Source: a bacterium
Lineage (GTDB): Bacteria; UBA9089; UBA9088
Assembly: GCA_040753555.1 (NCBI GenBank)
Contig: JBFMDZ010000005.1
Location: 1-35,364, forward strand
Reading direction: 5' to 3'
Length of the DNA stretch: 35,364 nucleotides
The stretch's first letter is position 1. Every line of letters starts with the position of its first letter. The notes beneath the pieces were generated by a model that saw only the letters and a program-made list of their open reading frames with translations, ran no database searches and was not told the origin of the DNA. Made by a program: the position numbers and the translations under genes. Positions 22,906 through 29,893 of the stretch are shown here, in pieces.

Positions 22906-23174
22906 TTTCTTAGTTTCCTATAATTTCGCTTTTCATTATCAGACATATCCCTAGCTGTGATAGGCTTATACACCGTCTTTCCAACTTGCTCCAAAACGAC
23001 AAATAAGTATCTACCTTCTGCCGTCTGGCCATAGAGACGATAGCGATTACGACCCTCACAATGAGCCAGATGCAACAAGTCTTCACATACTTCCCACACT
23101 TCATAAGGTTTAACATTATGCCTGGCAATATGCTTGATGCGGTAATCATCCCACTCCAAATTACTAATATACAT
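22902..23174 (-). CDS. BrnT-type toxin
   Basis: The 90-residue protein fits the BrnT family of type II toxin ribonuclease-like proteins. Visible features are an LEWDDYRIKHIARHNVKPYEV start, a basic strand region NRYRLYGQTAEGRYLFVVLE, and the ending PITARDMSDNEKRNYRK. It is first in the two-gene operon, as usual for brnTA. Codon use differs from its neighbours: Arg is often CGT/CGC, whereas AGA/AGG dominates elsewhere, which points to recent transfer. A purine-rich AGAGGG precedes the ATG. Confidence 0.75.
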   Translation of the reverse strand: MYISNLEWDDYRIKHIARHNVKPYEVWEVCEDLLHLAHCEGRNRYRLYGQTAEGRYLFVVLEQVGKTVYKPITARDMSDNEKRNYRKLRK

Positions 23175-23214
23175 AAGCCCTCTTTACAATATAAGCACCC
23201 CATTCCTTAATAAA

Positions 23215-23247
23215 GATATTTTAATATCAATATTTTTTAAAAGTCAA
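23215..23247 (-). promoter_or_regulatory. brnTA promoter with operator palindrome
   Basis: On the minus strand TTGACT (23242-23247) is followed after 18 nt by TAAAAT (23218-23223). The palindrome GATATT-TT-AATATC (23215-23228) covers the -10 box, which suits autorepression by the antitoxin. Confidence 0.5.
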
Positions 23248-23263
23248 TGATTTAGTCTGCTTT

Positions 23264-24430
23264 TTATTCGTGTTCATTTGTGGTTTTTTCTTCCCACTTG
23301 TGTTCTCTTAAGACAGGCATTCTATTGACAATCCAGCGAAAAACCCATATTTGTGTAAGAATTATTGTAAGGCTAATTACAAATTCCATCCATGAAGGAA
23401 GATGTTTGGGCAAATACCATTTAAAGGCTATCATTGTAACATTTAGCCTGTTTAGAATAACCCCGATTACGGTAATAAAAGCGGCAACCTTAATCAAACC
23501 AATCCCTTTTCTCCTTACGCCTTCGGTGAACATAACCATTGGAACAAGAACAAGCCCTATTAGTTCAACCAGATATAAATATCCCATTGGGCTTTGAAAA
23601 TATTGCCAGTGCCTTGAATGGGCAATATCTATAAGCTTTAATGCAAAATAGACAAACATAGAAACCGCCGCAGGTTTTCCTAAACCTACAACAATATCCC
23701 CATCTTGTTTAAAAATTGAGCTTATAATAATTGTCATTGATAACCCTGAAAATATACTTGAGATAAAGAAAAAGATGCATATATTGGTATACCACAAGGG
23801 ATGAAGCTTATTTGGACAAAGTAAAAATAAAGCTCCCAGACCTGATTGGTGAAGGGTTGAAAGGGTAATTCCAAAAACCACAGCGCCAATGGCTAATCTG
23901 CCGAGGAATTTTCTTAATCTTCTATAGCCTAGCCACTCAGCCGCTGCGGGTGAAAATTCAATAAAAAGGGCAACGATATAGAGGAAAAAATGCCAGGCAA
24001 CCAAAAAGAGAACCGAACTTACTCCAAAGGAATTGCCAATCATTGGATTTATAATATTCCAGGGTCTTCCTAAATCAAGCATAAGGGCGCCAGCATAGAA
24101 TAAATATCCCAGAAGGGCTGTAAGAATGGCAGGCCTTGCCACAGGATGGTATTTCTTTAAACCCAGAATATAGACCATAAAGGCAATAACATACCCTCCA
24201 CCTGCCAAGGCAACCCCGGTGATCACATTAAACCCAATCAGCAATCCCCAAGGAAAATCCTGTGAGCCTTCATCTGAAATTGCTCCTAATCCATTGGTAA
24301 AGCGATAGATTATTAAGGCAATGCCAAGAAGGATTATGGGCGTGGTAATGATATTAAATGGTGTAAGTAGCCTTCCCTTTGGCTTTAGCTCAGAAATAAA
24401 AAATAAAATAAACCTTTTAATCTCCTTCAT
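23264..24430 (-). CDS. HybB/NrfD-type integral membrane quinone-reactive subunit
   Basis: The 388-residue protein has about ten hydrophobic spans and the HybB pattern: LLTPFNIITTPI, the FPWGLLIGFNVITGVALAGGGY segment near residue 80, YHPVARPAILTALLGY and LDLGRPWN. NrfD/HybB proteins move electrons and protons between the quinone pool and a periplasmic Fe-S partner. Its partner is encoded upstream with a 14-base overlap. No [NiFe] hydrogenase or molybdenum catalytic gene is present here, so the electron donor could instead be the octaheme cytochrome. The 3' end was replaced or duplicated when the brnTA unit arrived. Confidence 0.85.
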   Translation of the reverse strand: MKEIKRFILFFISELKPKGRLLTPFNIITTPIILLGIALIIYRFTNGLGAISDEGSQDFPWGLLIGFNVITGVALAGGGYVIAFMVYILGLKKYHPVARPAILTALLGYLFYAGALMLDLGRPWNIINPMIGNSFGVSSVLFLVAWHFFLYIVALFIEFSPAAAEWLGYRRLRKFLGRLAIGAVVFGITLSTLHQSGLGALFLLCPNKLHPLWYTNICIFFFISSIFSGLSMTIIISSIFKQDGDIVVGLGKPAAVSMFVYFALKLIDIAHSRHWQYFQSPMGYLYLVELIGLVLVPMVMFTEGVRRKGIGLIKVAAFITVIGVILNRLNVTMIAFKWYLPKHLPSWMEFVISLTIILTQIWVFRWIVNRMPVLREHKWEEKTTNEHE

Positions 24431-25247
24431 CTTCTTTCTTTAAAGCCTTATGTAAGCCAACAAGAAATGAGGGCCAGACCAAGAATATTAAGGCAACGCT
24501 GTATAAAAACTCCTTTGTATATTCAGGGTATGGCGTTGTTCCAATATTTGCACCAAAGCCTAATTTTTGAAAGGGAACGCTTGCAAGATAAAGCCAGCCT
24601 GTTCCTCCTGCCTCATCTTCACCATAGATATGATGGACATATTTTTCGGGATTTTTGTATATCCTCGTCCTTGCAATTTCAATAAGCTCCCTCCTTGTTC
24701 CAAATATAAGTGCCTCCATAGGACAGGCATCTACACAGCCAGGCTTTTCCCCTTTTTTAAGCCTTTCAAAACAAAATTCACATTTTCTTATCTTAGGATT
24801 TAGGCTGTTGTACTCAAGCTTTGGAATATCAAATGGGCAAGCAATCATACAATAGCGGCAACCCAGACATTTATTACCCCGCCAGATAACTGGTCCTTCT
24901 TCTGTCTTATGCATTGCCTTAACCAGACAGGCAGAGGCACAGGCTGGCTGATTGCAATGCATACATTGCTTTTTGACAAATATCTCTTTGTTATCAATTT
25001 TGAATTTATTGACCACCGTAAAGGCATCAATACTTGTCTCTCTTGGCTTGTCATCTCCTAAATTTGGTGCTGGAAGATGGTTTACTTCTGCACAAGCCTT
25101 CTCGCAAGAACTGCAGCCAATGCAGAGGGTTGTATCCACCAGCATTCCATAAAATTCTTTTGTTTCCGAGGGATAAACCGAGCCTTTAATCCCCACCAAT
25201 CCACCTAATCCTATAGCCCCTGTTTTTAAAAATTCCCTTCTATTCAT
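24417..25247 (-). CDS. HybA-like periplasmic iron-sulfur protein, Tat-exported
   Basis: The 276-residue protein starts with a Tat signal (NRREFLKTGAIGLGG). Four Cys groups for four [4Fe-4S] clusters follow: CIGCSSCEKAC, CMHCNQPACASAC, CLGCRYCMIACP and CEFCFERLKK...CVDAC. A C-terminal hydrophobic anchor (FLYSVALIFLVWPSFLVG) is visible, as in HybA. The protein should pass electrons between a periplasmic donor and HybB in the membrane. Its ATG overlaps the cytochrome stop by four bases, and it overlaps hybB by 14, so the three are one operon. A GGAG sequence precedes the start. Confidence 0.87.
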   Translation of the reverse strand: MNRREFLKTGAIGLGGLVGIKGSVYPSETKEFYGMLVDTTLCIGCSSCEKACAEVNHLPAPNLGDDKPRETSIDAFTVVNKFKIDNKEIFVKKQCMHCNQPACASACLVKAMHKTEEGPVIWRGNKCLGCRYCMIACPFDIPKLEYNSLNPKIRKCEFCFERLKKGEKPGCVDACPMEALIFGTRRELIEIARTRIYKNPEKYVHHIYGEDEAGGTGWLYLASVPFQKLGFGANIGTTPYPEYTKEFLYSVALIFLVWPSFLVGLHKALKKEDEGD

Positions 25248-25810
25248 TCCTTTCTCCTTTGTTGTCTGATATTATGGCAATCCCTGCATTCAACAGGCCC
25301 CTTCATTACCTTATGGCATAGGATACATTGTTGATGATATGCCCCTTTAAGTTTGGGGATATTTAATTCTTCTGGTTTTAAATGGCAATTTTTGCAAGAT
25401 TGTGGTATATCCTTATGGTGGCACTTGCTACAACTAATCTCTATATGCCTTTTATGAGAAAATGTAATGCTACCTATTACAATATCAGCCATTTCAATTG
25501 GTTTTTCCTTTTTCTTTATATGGCAAGCACCACAGGAGGTAACAATATTTTCTTTTTTGTGGCAGTCTAAACATTGTTTAAGGTGTGCCTCTTTTGGTTT
25601 TAAAATATTTCCGATTTTGCCGTGACAAATATTGCAAGCCTGGGGGTTTTGGTAATCTAAGTGGTGGCATTTTTGGCAATTTCCTATTTTTTCTATATGC
25701 CTTTTGTGGGAAAATGAAACCTTTCCAACCCTTATTCTATCAGGAATCCCTGCAACAAATGCAACTATAGGAAAGAGAAAGAGAAAAACCTTAAAAACTT
25801 TAGTAAACAT
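25244..25810 (-). CDS. Octaheme c-type cytochrome (duplicated class III / c7-like)
   Basis: The 188-residue exported protein has an N-terminal hydrophobic signal. Eight CxxCH heme sites are present: CQKCH, CNICH, CLDCH, CGACH, CSKCH, CKNCH, CILCH and CRDCH. The two halves each start with an FSHKRHIE segment (residues about 33 and 118) followed by four hemes, so the gene looks like a tandem duplication of a tetraheme unit. Such small multiheme proteins shuttle electrons in the periplasm. As the first gene before HybA/HybB-like subunits, it probably exchanges electrons with them. Maturation genes are not in the window. Confidence 0.88.
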   Translation of the reverse strand: MFTKVFKVFLFLFPIVAFVAGIPDRIRVGKVSFSHKRHIEKIGNCQKCHHLDYQNPQACNICHGKIGNILKPKEAHLKQCLDCHKKENIVTSCGACHIKKKEKPIEMADIVIGSITFSHKRHIEISCSKCHHKDIPQSCKNCHLKPEELNIPKLKGAYHQQCILCHKVMKGPVECRDCHNIRQQRRKE

Positions 25811-25863
25811 AATGATTATTATCTTTACATTCCATTTCTATCCAGAAGAACATTTTAAACATA

Positions 25864-25893
25864 AATATATTTTATCTAAAACCTTTTTGTCAA
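25864..25893 (-). promoter_or_regulatory. Promoter of the cytochrome/hybA/hybB operon
   Basis: On the minus strand a perfect TTGACA (plus-strand TGTCAA, 25888-25893) is followed after 18 nt by TATATT (25864-25869). The first ATG is about 50 nt downstream. Confidence 0.6.
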
Positions 25894-26155
25894 TTTTTAT
25901 TTTCTTAATTCCAAAAATGCTTGATGCTGCTTATTTTCTGATAATAATTATGTTAACTTATTCTTATTTCTTCTTATTATCCTTTGTTGCTTTACAAAGG
26001 CAAAGGAAGATAAGCTATATATAAATTGCCACACAAATAGCAATATTGTTAAACCATTCATACTATAACCTTTATCCCTCTTGTCCTTTTTATCCCTGTC
26101 CATATCTATCTAACTACCTTTGGAAAAACACCCTTAAGCCATCTAAAGGCTATGT
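25894..26155. other. Intergenic region without recognisable content
   Basis: This AT-rich stretch separates the start of the cytochrome operon from the end of the cobA-hemD group. A short plus-strand frame to 26024 extends from antisense sequence of the cytochrome gene and has no start signal. I see no gene, repeat or RNA here. Confidence 0.6.
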
Positions 26156-26374
26156 TCACTGGCTATGAGGAAGAGTAGATTTTTCTGGCAAAATATATAC
26201 AGGGGTTTTAAAAATTTTAGCACTATTGAGTTCGTGTTTATGGGGTTTAATTTCATCTAATAAATCAAAATACTCATCAAGAGAACGCTGTTTCTTGTCT
26301 TTGTTAAATAGATTTTTTTTAGAGGCTTTATTGTCCCATTGAAAAATAAGGCTGTTAATTTTTGCTTTATTCAT
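26156..26374 (-). CDS. Small hypothetical protein paired with a nucleotidyltransferase
   Basis: The 72-residue protein is charged and Lys-rich (MNKAKINSLIFQWDNKASKK), with a central SLDEYFDLLDEIKPHKHEL helix and a Pro-rich tail. I do not recognise it. Its ATG lies 8 bases inside the end of the nucleotidyltransferase gene, so the two should be made together. By analogy with small partners of MNT/AbiEii-type enzymes, it could be a cognate regulator, but this is only context. Confidence 0.5.
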   Translation of the reverse strand: MNKAKINSLIFQWDNKASKKNLFNKDKKQRSLDEYFDLLDEIKPHKHELNSAKIFKTPVYILPEKSTLPHSQ

Positions 26375-26891
26375 TTATAATTTCATCATAATACCTTTCA
26401 AGTCCATATTTCTTAAAAAGTCTTTGCAAGGCATTTTTTTTAAAATTTGTAAGATGGAATATCTCCTTAATATCGGCAAGCTCTTTATATTTTCTAGGAG
26501 GGTCATTCTGAATTGCAAAGAGCTTTAGACTAATTAAGTGTTCAGGGCTAACTACTGGAATTTCAAGATTTTCAAGAATAAGTTTTTTCTTTGTGGATTG
26601 GAAAATAGTATTGGCTGTTTCGCCACCTACATAAACCACATCTATCCTTACTTGTCCAAGGGGATGTAGGTGATTGGAAAAACCCTCTGAACGGTTTAAT
26701 GTTTCAAAGCCAATTTTCTCAAGATACTCAACAATCATTTTCTGGTATTCAACCCTCGTAATGAAATCAATATCTTTTGTTGCCCTAGTATATCCATAAG
26801 CATAGAGGCCGAATGCTCCGATAACTGCATAATCAAAATTTTCCTGTTCAAAAAAATTTGTTAATAACTTAAATTGTTCTTTTATGCTCAT
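26367..26891 (-). CDS. Nucleotidyltransferase-fold protein (AbiEii/MNT-like)
   Basis: The 174-residue protein has the minimal nucleotidyltransferase core. GAFGLYAYGYTRATKDIDF (about 25-43) has the G-x-A opening and the DxD pair for metal binding, and a further Asp lies in QVRIDVVY. The middle SPEHLISLKLFAIQND segment is common to AbiEii-like and related families. Some of these act as toxins that transfer nucleotides to tRNA or proteins; others have unknown jobs. I chose the ATG at 26891 rather than an upstream one, because the family starts there. It overlaps the end of cobA-hemD by 23 bases, which suggests read-through expression. Confidence 0.72.
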   Translation of the reverse strand: MSIKEQFKLLTNFFEQENFDYAVIGAFGLYAYGYTRATKDIDFITRVEYQKMIVEYLEKIGFETLNRSEGFSNHLHPLGQVRIDVVYVGGETANTIFQSTKKKLILENLEIPVVSPEHLISLKLFAIQNDPPRKYKELADIKEIFHLTNFKKNALQRLFKKYGLERYYDEIINE

Positions 26892-28362
26892 TTTTATAAT
26901 ACCCGCATATTGCATCAACAAGACCCTCATCTGTAAAGGTAGAGGCAACAATATCTACTGAAATTCCATTATCCATTAAAGCCTTGCTGGTTATAGGTCC
27001 TATGCTTGCAATTTTAGCATCAAAGATTCCTATTAGCTTAAGGAAGGAAGAAACACAGGATGGGCTTGTAAAGCAGATTGCATCTATTTCGTTGTTTTGG
27101 ATGATGCTTTTTATAGGATTTGGGTCTTTTTCTGTTGGTTTTGCCTCATATAATATAAGTGTATTAACACTTGCGCCATTCCTGGAAATCCCTGAGATAA
27201 GAATATCCCGTCCTTCTTTTGACCTTATAACAAGAACCTTTTTATCCTTAATTCCTTCCTTTAAAAGCATATCAAGTAATGCTTCTTGTTGATATGTCTC
27301 TGGCATAATATCTACCTTAATTTTAAGCCTTGCTATCTCATCCCTTGTCTTCTCTCCAATTGCAGCAATCTTTGGCCCATAAAAACCCCTTATATCATCT
27401 AATTTTTCAAAAAAAAGCCTGACGCCATTGGTTGATGTAAAGACAAGCCAATCGTAGCTATTTATTTTTTCCAGGATATAAGGAAGGGCAGGGTCATTAT
27501 AAGGAACAATGGATATTATGGGAAATTTTATAACCTCTGCACCTTTATCAAAAAGGATTTTGGAAAGATTATCTATCTGGCCTTCTGGTCTTAATACAAG
27601 AATTTTCTTTCCAAACAAAGGCTTTTTTTCAAACCATGCCATCTTTTCTCTCAATTTAACAACATCGCCGATTACAATAACGCCTGGGGGCGTAATATTA
27701 TTTTCAGAAACAAGCCTTCCTATTTCCTGCAATTCTCCTGTTATTGTTTGCTGATATGGAAGAGAGCCCCATCTTATAACAGAGGTTGGTGTTTTTGGGT
27801 CTTTTCCTGCCTCTATAAGGGCTTTTGTAATCTCGGTAATCCTTTCAATGCCCATAAGAATAATAAGGGTTCCCTGTCCTTTTGCAAGTTCCTTCCAGCT
27901 AATTTTGTCGTCATCTTTTCTATGTCCTGTTATTATTGTTAAGGAAGAGGCATAATCCCTGTGGGTTATTGAAATCCCAGCATAAAGAGGGCAGGCAAGG
28001 GATGATGATATGCCAGAGATTATCTCAACATCAATCCCTTTTTCCATAAGATATAATGCCTCCTCTCCTCCCCGACCAAAGAGAAATGGGTCTCCTCCCT
28101 TAAGCCTTGCAATAATCTGTCCATCGCTTGCAAGGTTATAAATCAGGCTATTTATCTCATCCTGCTCCATAATATGGGACGCACCCATTTTCCCAACGCA
28201 CAAAAGGTTTTTATTATCTGGCAAGGTCTCAATTATCTCTTCTGAAACAAGGCAATCATATAGAATTATATCGCATTTAGCAATTGCATCCTTTGCCTTT
28301 ATGGTAAGAAGCCCCGGGTCTCCTGGCCCTGCTCCTATAAGATATACCTTGCCATTACCCAT
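26869..28362 (-). CDS. Uroporphyrinogen-III C-methyltransferase / uroporphyrinogen-III synthase fusion (CobA-HemD)
   Basis: The 497-residue bifunctional protein has an N-terminal SAM-dependent methyltransferase (VYLIGAGPGDPGLLTIKA at the start, RLKGGDPFLFGRGGEE near residue 85). It makes precorrin-2 for siroheme, cobalamin or the siroheme-dependent heme route. From about residue 245 it continues as HemD (KILVLRPEGQ, VFTSTNGVRLFF), which closes hydroxymethylbilane to uroporphyrinogen III. The start is the ATG at 28362, because a -10 box ends 7 nt before it; a longer frame to 28422 would begin upstream of the promoter. Supply of tetrapyrroles for the nearby multiheme cytochrome is a plausible link. 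Confidence 0.92.
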   Translation of the reverse strand: MGNGKVYLIGAGPGDPGLLTIKAKDAIAKCDIILYDCLVSEEIIETLPDNKNLLCVGKMGASHIMEQDEINSLIYNLASDGQIIARLKGGDPFLFGRGGEEALYLMEKGIDVEIISGISSSLACPLYAGISITHRDYASSLTIITGHRKDDDKISWKELAKGQGTLIILMGIERITEITKALIEAGKDPKTPTSVIRWGSLPYQQTITGELQEIGRLVSENNITPPGVIVIGDVVKLREKMAWFEKKPLFGKKILVLRPEGQIDNLSKILFDKGAEVIKFPIISIVPYNDPALPYILEKINSYDWLVFTSTNGVRLFFEKLDDIRGFYGPKIAAIGEKTRDEIARLKIKVDIMPETYQQEALLDMLLKEGIKDKKVLVIRSKEGRDILISGISRNGASVNTLILYEAKPTEKDPNPIKSIIQNNEIDAICFTSPSCVSSFLKLIGIFDAKIASIGPITSKALMDNGISVDIVASTFTDEGLVDAICGYYKNEHKRTI

Positions 28363-28369
28363 ATAGACA

Positions 28370-28398
28370 ATTTTACAACAAGTTATATTAAAAAGCAA
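28370..28398 (-). promoter_or_regulatory. Promoter of cobA-hemD, leaderless type
   Basis: On the minus strand TTGCTT (28393-28398), 17-nt spacer, TAAAAT (28370-28375). The ATG (28360-28362) follows after 7 nt. Confidence 0.6.
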
Positions 28399-28428
28399 TT
28401 GGTTTTCCCAAATATCTGACAAAAAATC

Positions 28429-28516
28429 CGTATGTGTTTAGCTCCCTAATATGTGTTGAGCTTCCTTTATGCTAAAGAGCCAGAAACGAATTGTTTAATT
28501 GTAAATTTTAAATTGT
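28429..28516 (+). repeat. Dispersed repeat, copy 1
   Basis: About 88 bp, nearly identical and in the same orientation to 35237-35326. It includes ATGTGTTGAGCTTCCTTTA preceded by a worn second copy of the same phrase, then GCTAAAGAGCCAGAAA and an AT-rich tail. It is noncoding on both sides. Confidence 0.85.
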
Positions 28517-28538
28517 AAATTTTAAATTGCAAATTTTT
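28497..28538 (+). repeat. Three tandem 14-bp AT-rich units
   Basis: The unit AATTGTAAATTTTA occurs at 28497-28510 and 28511-28524, and slightly changed at 28525-28538. It overlaps the end of the dispersed repeat. The copy near 35307 has only about 1.3 units. Confidence 0.85.
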
Positions 28539-28572
28539 TCTTAATTAAAAATCTACCTCAATTTCTCTTTCA

Positions 28573-28842
28573 TTGGACAATTTGCAATCTAGCCTTTGCA
28601 ATTTACTTGGAGGCCAAAAGATATTAAAACCCTCTGAACTAGACAGCTATCAACAAGAGGTTTTTGATCTCTTGGGTCTTCTCAGCCCCAACCCAATGGC
28701 TACTAAAGGAGAAGGGATAATTATGAACTTACCTTTGAAAAACCCCAAAACCAAATATGGGATATTTATCCCTTTGAAGATCAGGAAGGGGAATAATCAA
28801 GAGAAAAAGGAAGATAAAATTTATAAAAATTGGCTTTTATGA
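28573..28842 (+). CDS. Doubtful small ORF in intergenic region
   Basis: An 89-codon frame starts with TTG. It has a mixed N-terminal part (ILKPSELDSYQQEVFDLLGL) that could be helical and a Lys-rich end. There is no promoter or ribosome-binding site close by and no recognisable family. It could be a relic of a longer gene or a chance frame. Nothing else is seen in 28539-28913. Confidence 0.2.
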   Translation: MDNLQSSLCNLLGGQKILKPSELDSYQQEVFDLLGLLSPNPMATKGEGIIMNLPLKNPKTKYGIFIPLKIRKGNNQEKKEDKIYKNWLL

Positions 28843-28913
28843 AAGGTTTTTGATATAATATATTCTATCATAAGATAATCCGACGCAAAGGTAGCGAAAT
28901 ATAGGAACTTAAA

Positions 28914-29759
28914 CTATTGAAGGCTTTTTACATCAATAAATGGTAGGACACCACCTGTAATCTGAGGCATTCTTCCATCCCATTTTTCTATAGCCTTTAA
29001 ATTTGCCTCTATTTGCCTTAATCTTATAAGGTCATCTGTAATGTTTTCCCTTTTGAGCCTCAAAGCCTCTGCCTCTGCCTTTGCTTGTGCTACTTGCTGC
29101 TCTGCCTCTATCTTTATCCTTTCAAGGTCTCTTTGTGCCTTTAAAGCCAATTGCTCAGCTGTTTGCTTTGACTCAATAGCCTCTGTAAATTGCTGGGAGA
29201 ACATAAAATTAACAATGGAAAGCTCATCAACAATAATATTATAGGGTAGTAATTTTTGCTTCAACAGCTCCTTTATTTCTCCTCCTACCTTTTCCCTCTC
29301 TGTAATAAGCTCAACAGCCGTATACTTTGCGGTAATAGCCTTTACACCCTCCTGAATTGCCGGGTCTATCATTTTTTCCTTAAACTCAGTGCCGATAGTC
29401 TTATAAACCTTCCATGCACTATCAGGAAGGATATGATAATTAAGGGCAATAGTAGAGTGTGTTTGCTGGAGGTCAGCTGATGCTGCTGCTGCATCTGTCT
29501 GTTCCTTATTAACCCTAACATCCATTTGGATTACCCTTTGCATAATCGGGATTCTAAAATGTAATCCCTCATCTAAAACCTTTTCGGAAACAGCCCCAAA
29601 ATTTAGAATAACCCCCCTTTTTCCTGCATCAACAATAACAATTGGGTTAAATATAGGGAAGAATATCAAAAACAAAAATATAAGCCCTATTATTATTGCA
29701 ATTCCCTTAAATTTATCTACCCCCCTTTTAATTTTAGCCTCATAAACATCTTCCTTCAT
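28914..29759 (-). CDS. Prohibitin-family SPFH protein
   Basis: The 281-residue membrane-anchored protein has a single N-terminal span (IAIIIGLIFLFLIFFPIF, about 20-37). An SPFH/band 7 domain follows (VDAGKRGVILNFGAV, GLHFRIPI, YTAVELITEREKVGGEI), then an Ala/Glu-rich coiled coil (about 205-250). Prohibitin-like proteins form large ring or cage assemblies in the membrane and organise proteases or membrane domains. The start is the ATG at 29757-29759, because it has the best ribosome-binding site in the window, AAGGAGG 6 nt upstream. The longer open frame runs into the tRNA gene. It lies 13 bases after tRNA-Ala on the same strand and may share its transcript. Confidence 0.88.
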   Translation of the reverse strand: MKEDVYEAKIKRGVDKFKGIAIIIGLIFLFLIFFPIFNPIVIVDAGKRGVILNFGAVSEKVLDEGLHFRIPIMQRVIQMDVRVNKEQTDAAAASADLQQTHSTIALNYHILPDSAWKVYKTIGTEFKEKMIDPAIQEGVKAITAKYTAVELITEREKVGGEIKELLKQKLLPYNIIVDELSIVNFMFSQQFTEAIESKQTAEQLALKAQRDLERIKIEAEQQVAQAKAEAEALRLKRENITDDLIRLRQIEANLKAIEKWDGRMPQITGGVLPFIDVKSLQ

Positions 29760-29772
29760 TTTTTCCTCCTTA

Positions 29773-29844
29773 TGGAGACGATGGGAATCGAACCCACAAC
29801 CTCTTCCACGCCAAGGAAGCATTCTCCCGTTGAACTACGTCCCC
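29773..29844 (-). tRNA. tRNA-Ala (anticodon GGC)
   Basis: On the minus strand the acceptor stem is GGGGACG/CGTCTCC with A73. It contains the G3-U70 wobble pair that is the alanine identity element. The anticodon stem CTTCC/GGAAG holds loop TTGGCGT, anticodon GGC, and the T-arm has GTGGG-TTCGATT-CCCAT. The CCA end is not encoded. Confidence 0.9.
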
Positions 29845-29848
29845 AACC

Positions 29849-29883
29849 TTGCATATTTCATTTCTTAAATATTATAATATTTA
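29849..29883. promoter_or_regulatory. Palindromic, probably bidirectional promoter between tRNA-Ala and nucleotide-sugar dehydrogenase
   Basis: Plus strand: TTGCAT (29849-29854), 18-nt spacer, TATAAT (29873-29878). The -10 box lies in a perfect 18-bp palindrome, 29866-29883 (TAAATATTA/TAATATTTA), which gives a second TATAAT on the minus strand (29871-29876) pointing at tRNA-Ala, whose 5' end is 26 nt away. Confidence 0.5.
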
Positions 29884-29893
29884 GCAATGAAAA

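Noticed and set aside
25704-26024. A 106-codon plus-strand frame
   Set aside because: It begins antisense to the cytochrome gene and continues into AT-rich spacer that carries the minus-strand promoter. Its hydrophobic content reflects T-rich sequence.
28363-28422. N-terminal extension of CobA-HemD
   Set aside because: It overlaps the promoter, and the family begins at the ATG at 28362.
29760-29822. N-terminal extension of the prohibitin-like protein
   Set aside because: The extra codons lie in tRNA-Ala. The ATG at 29759 has a strong AAGGAGG site and gives the normal protein start.
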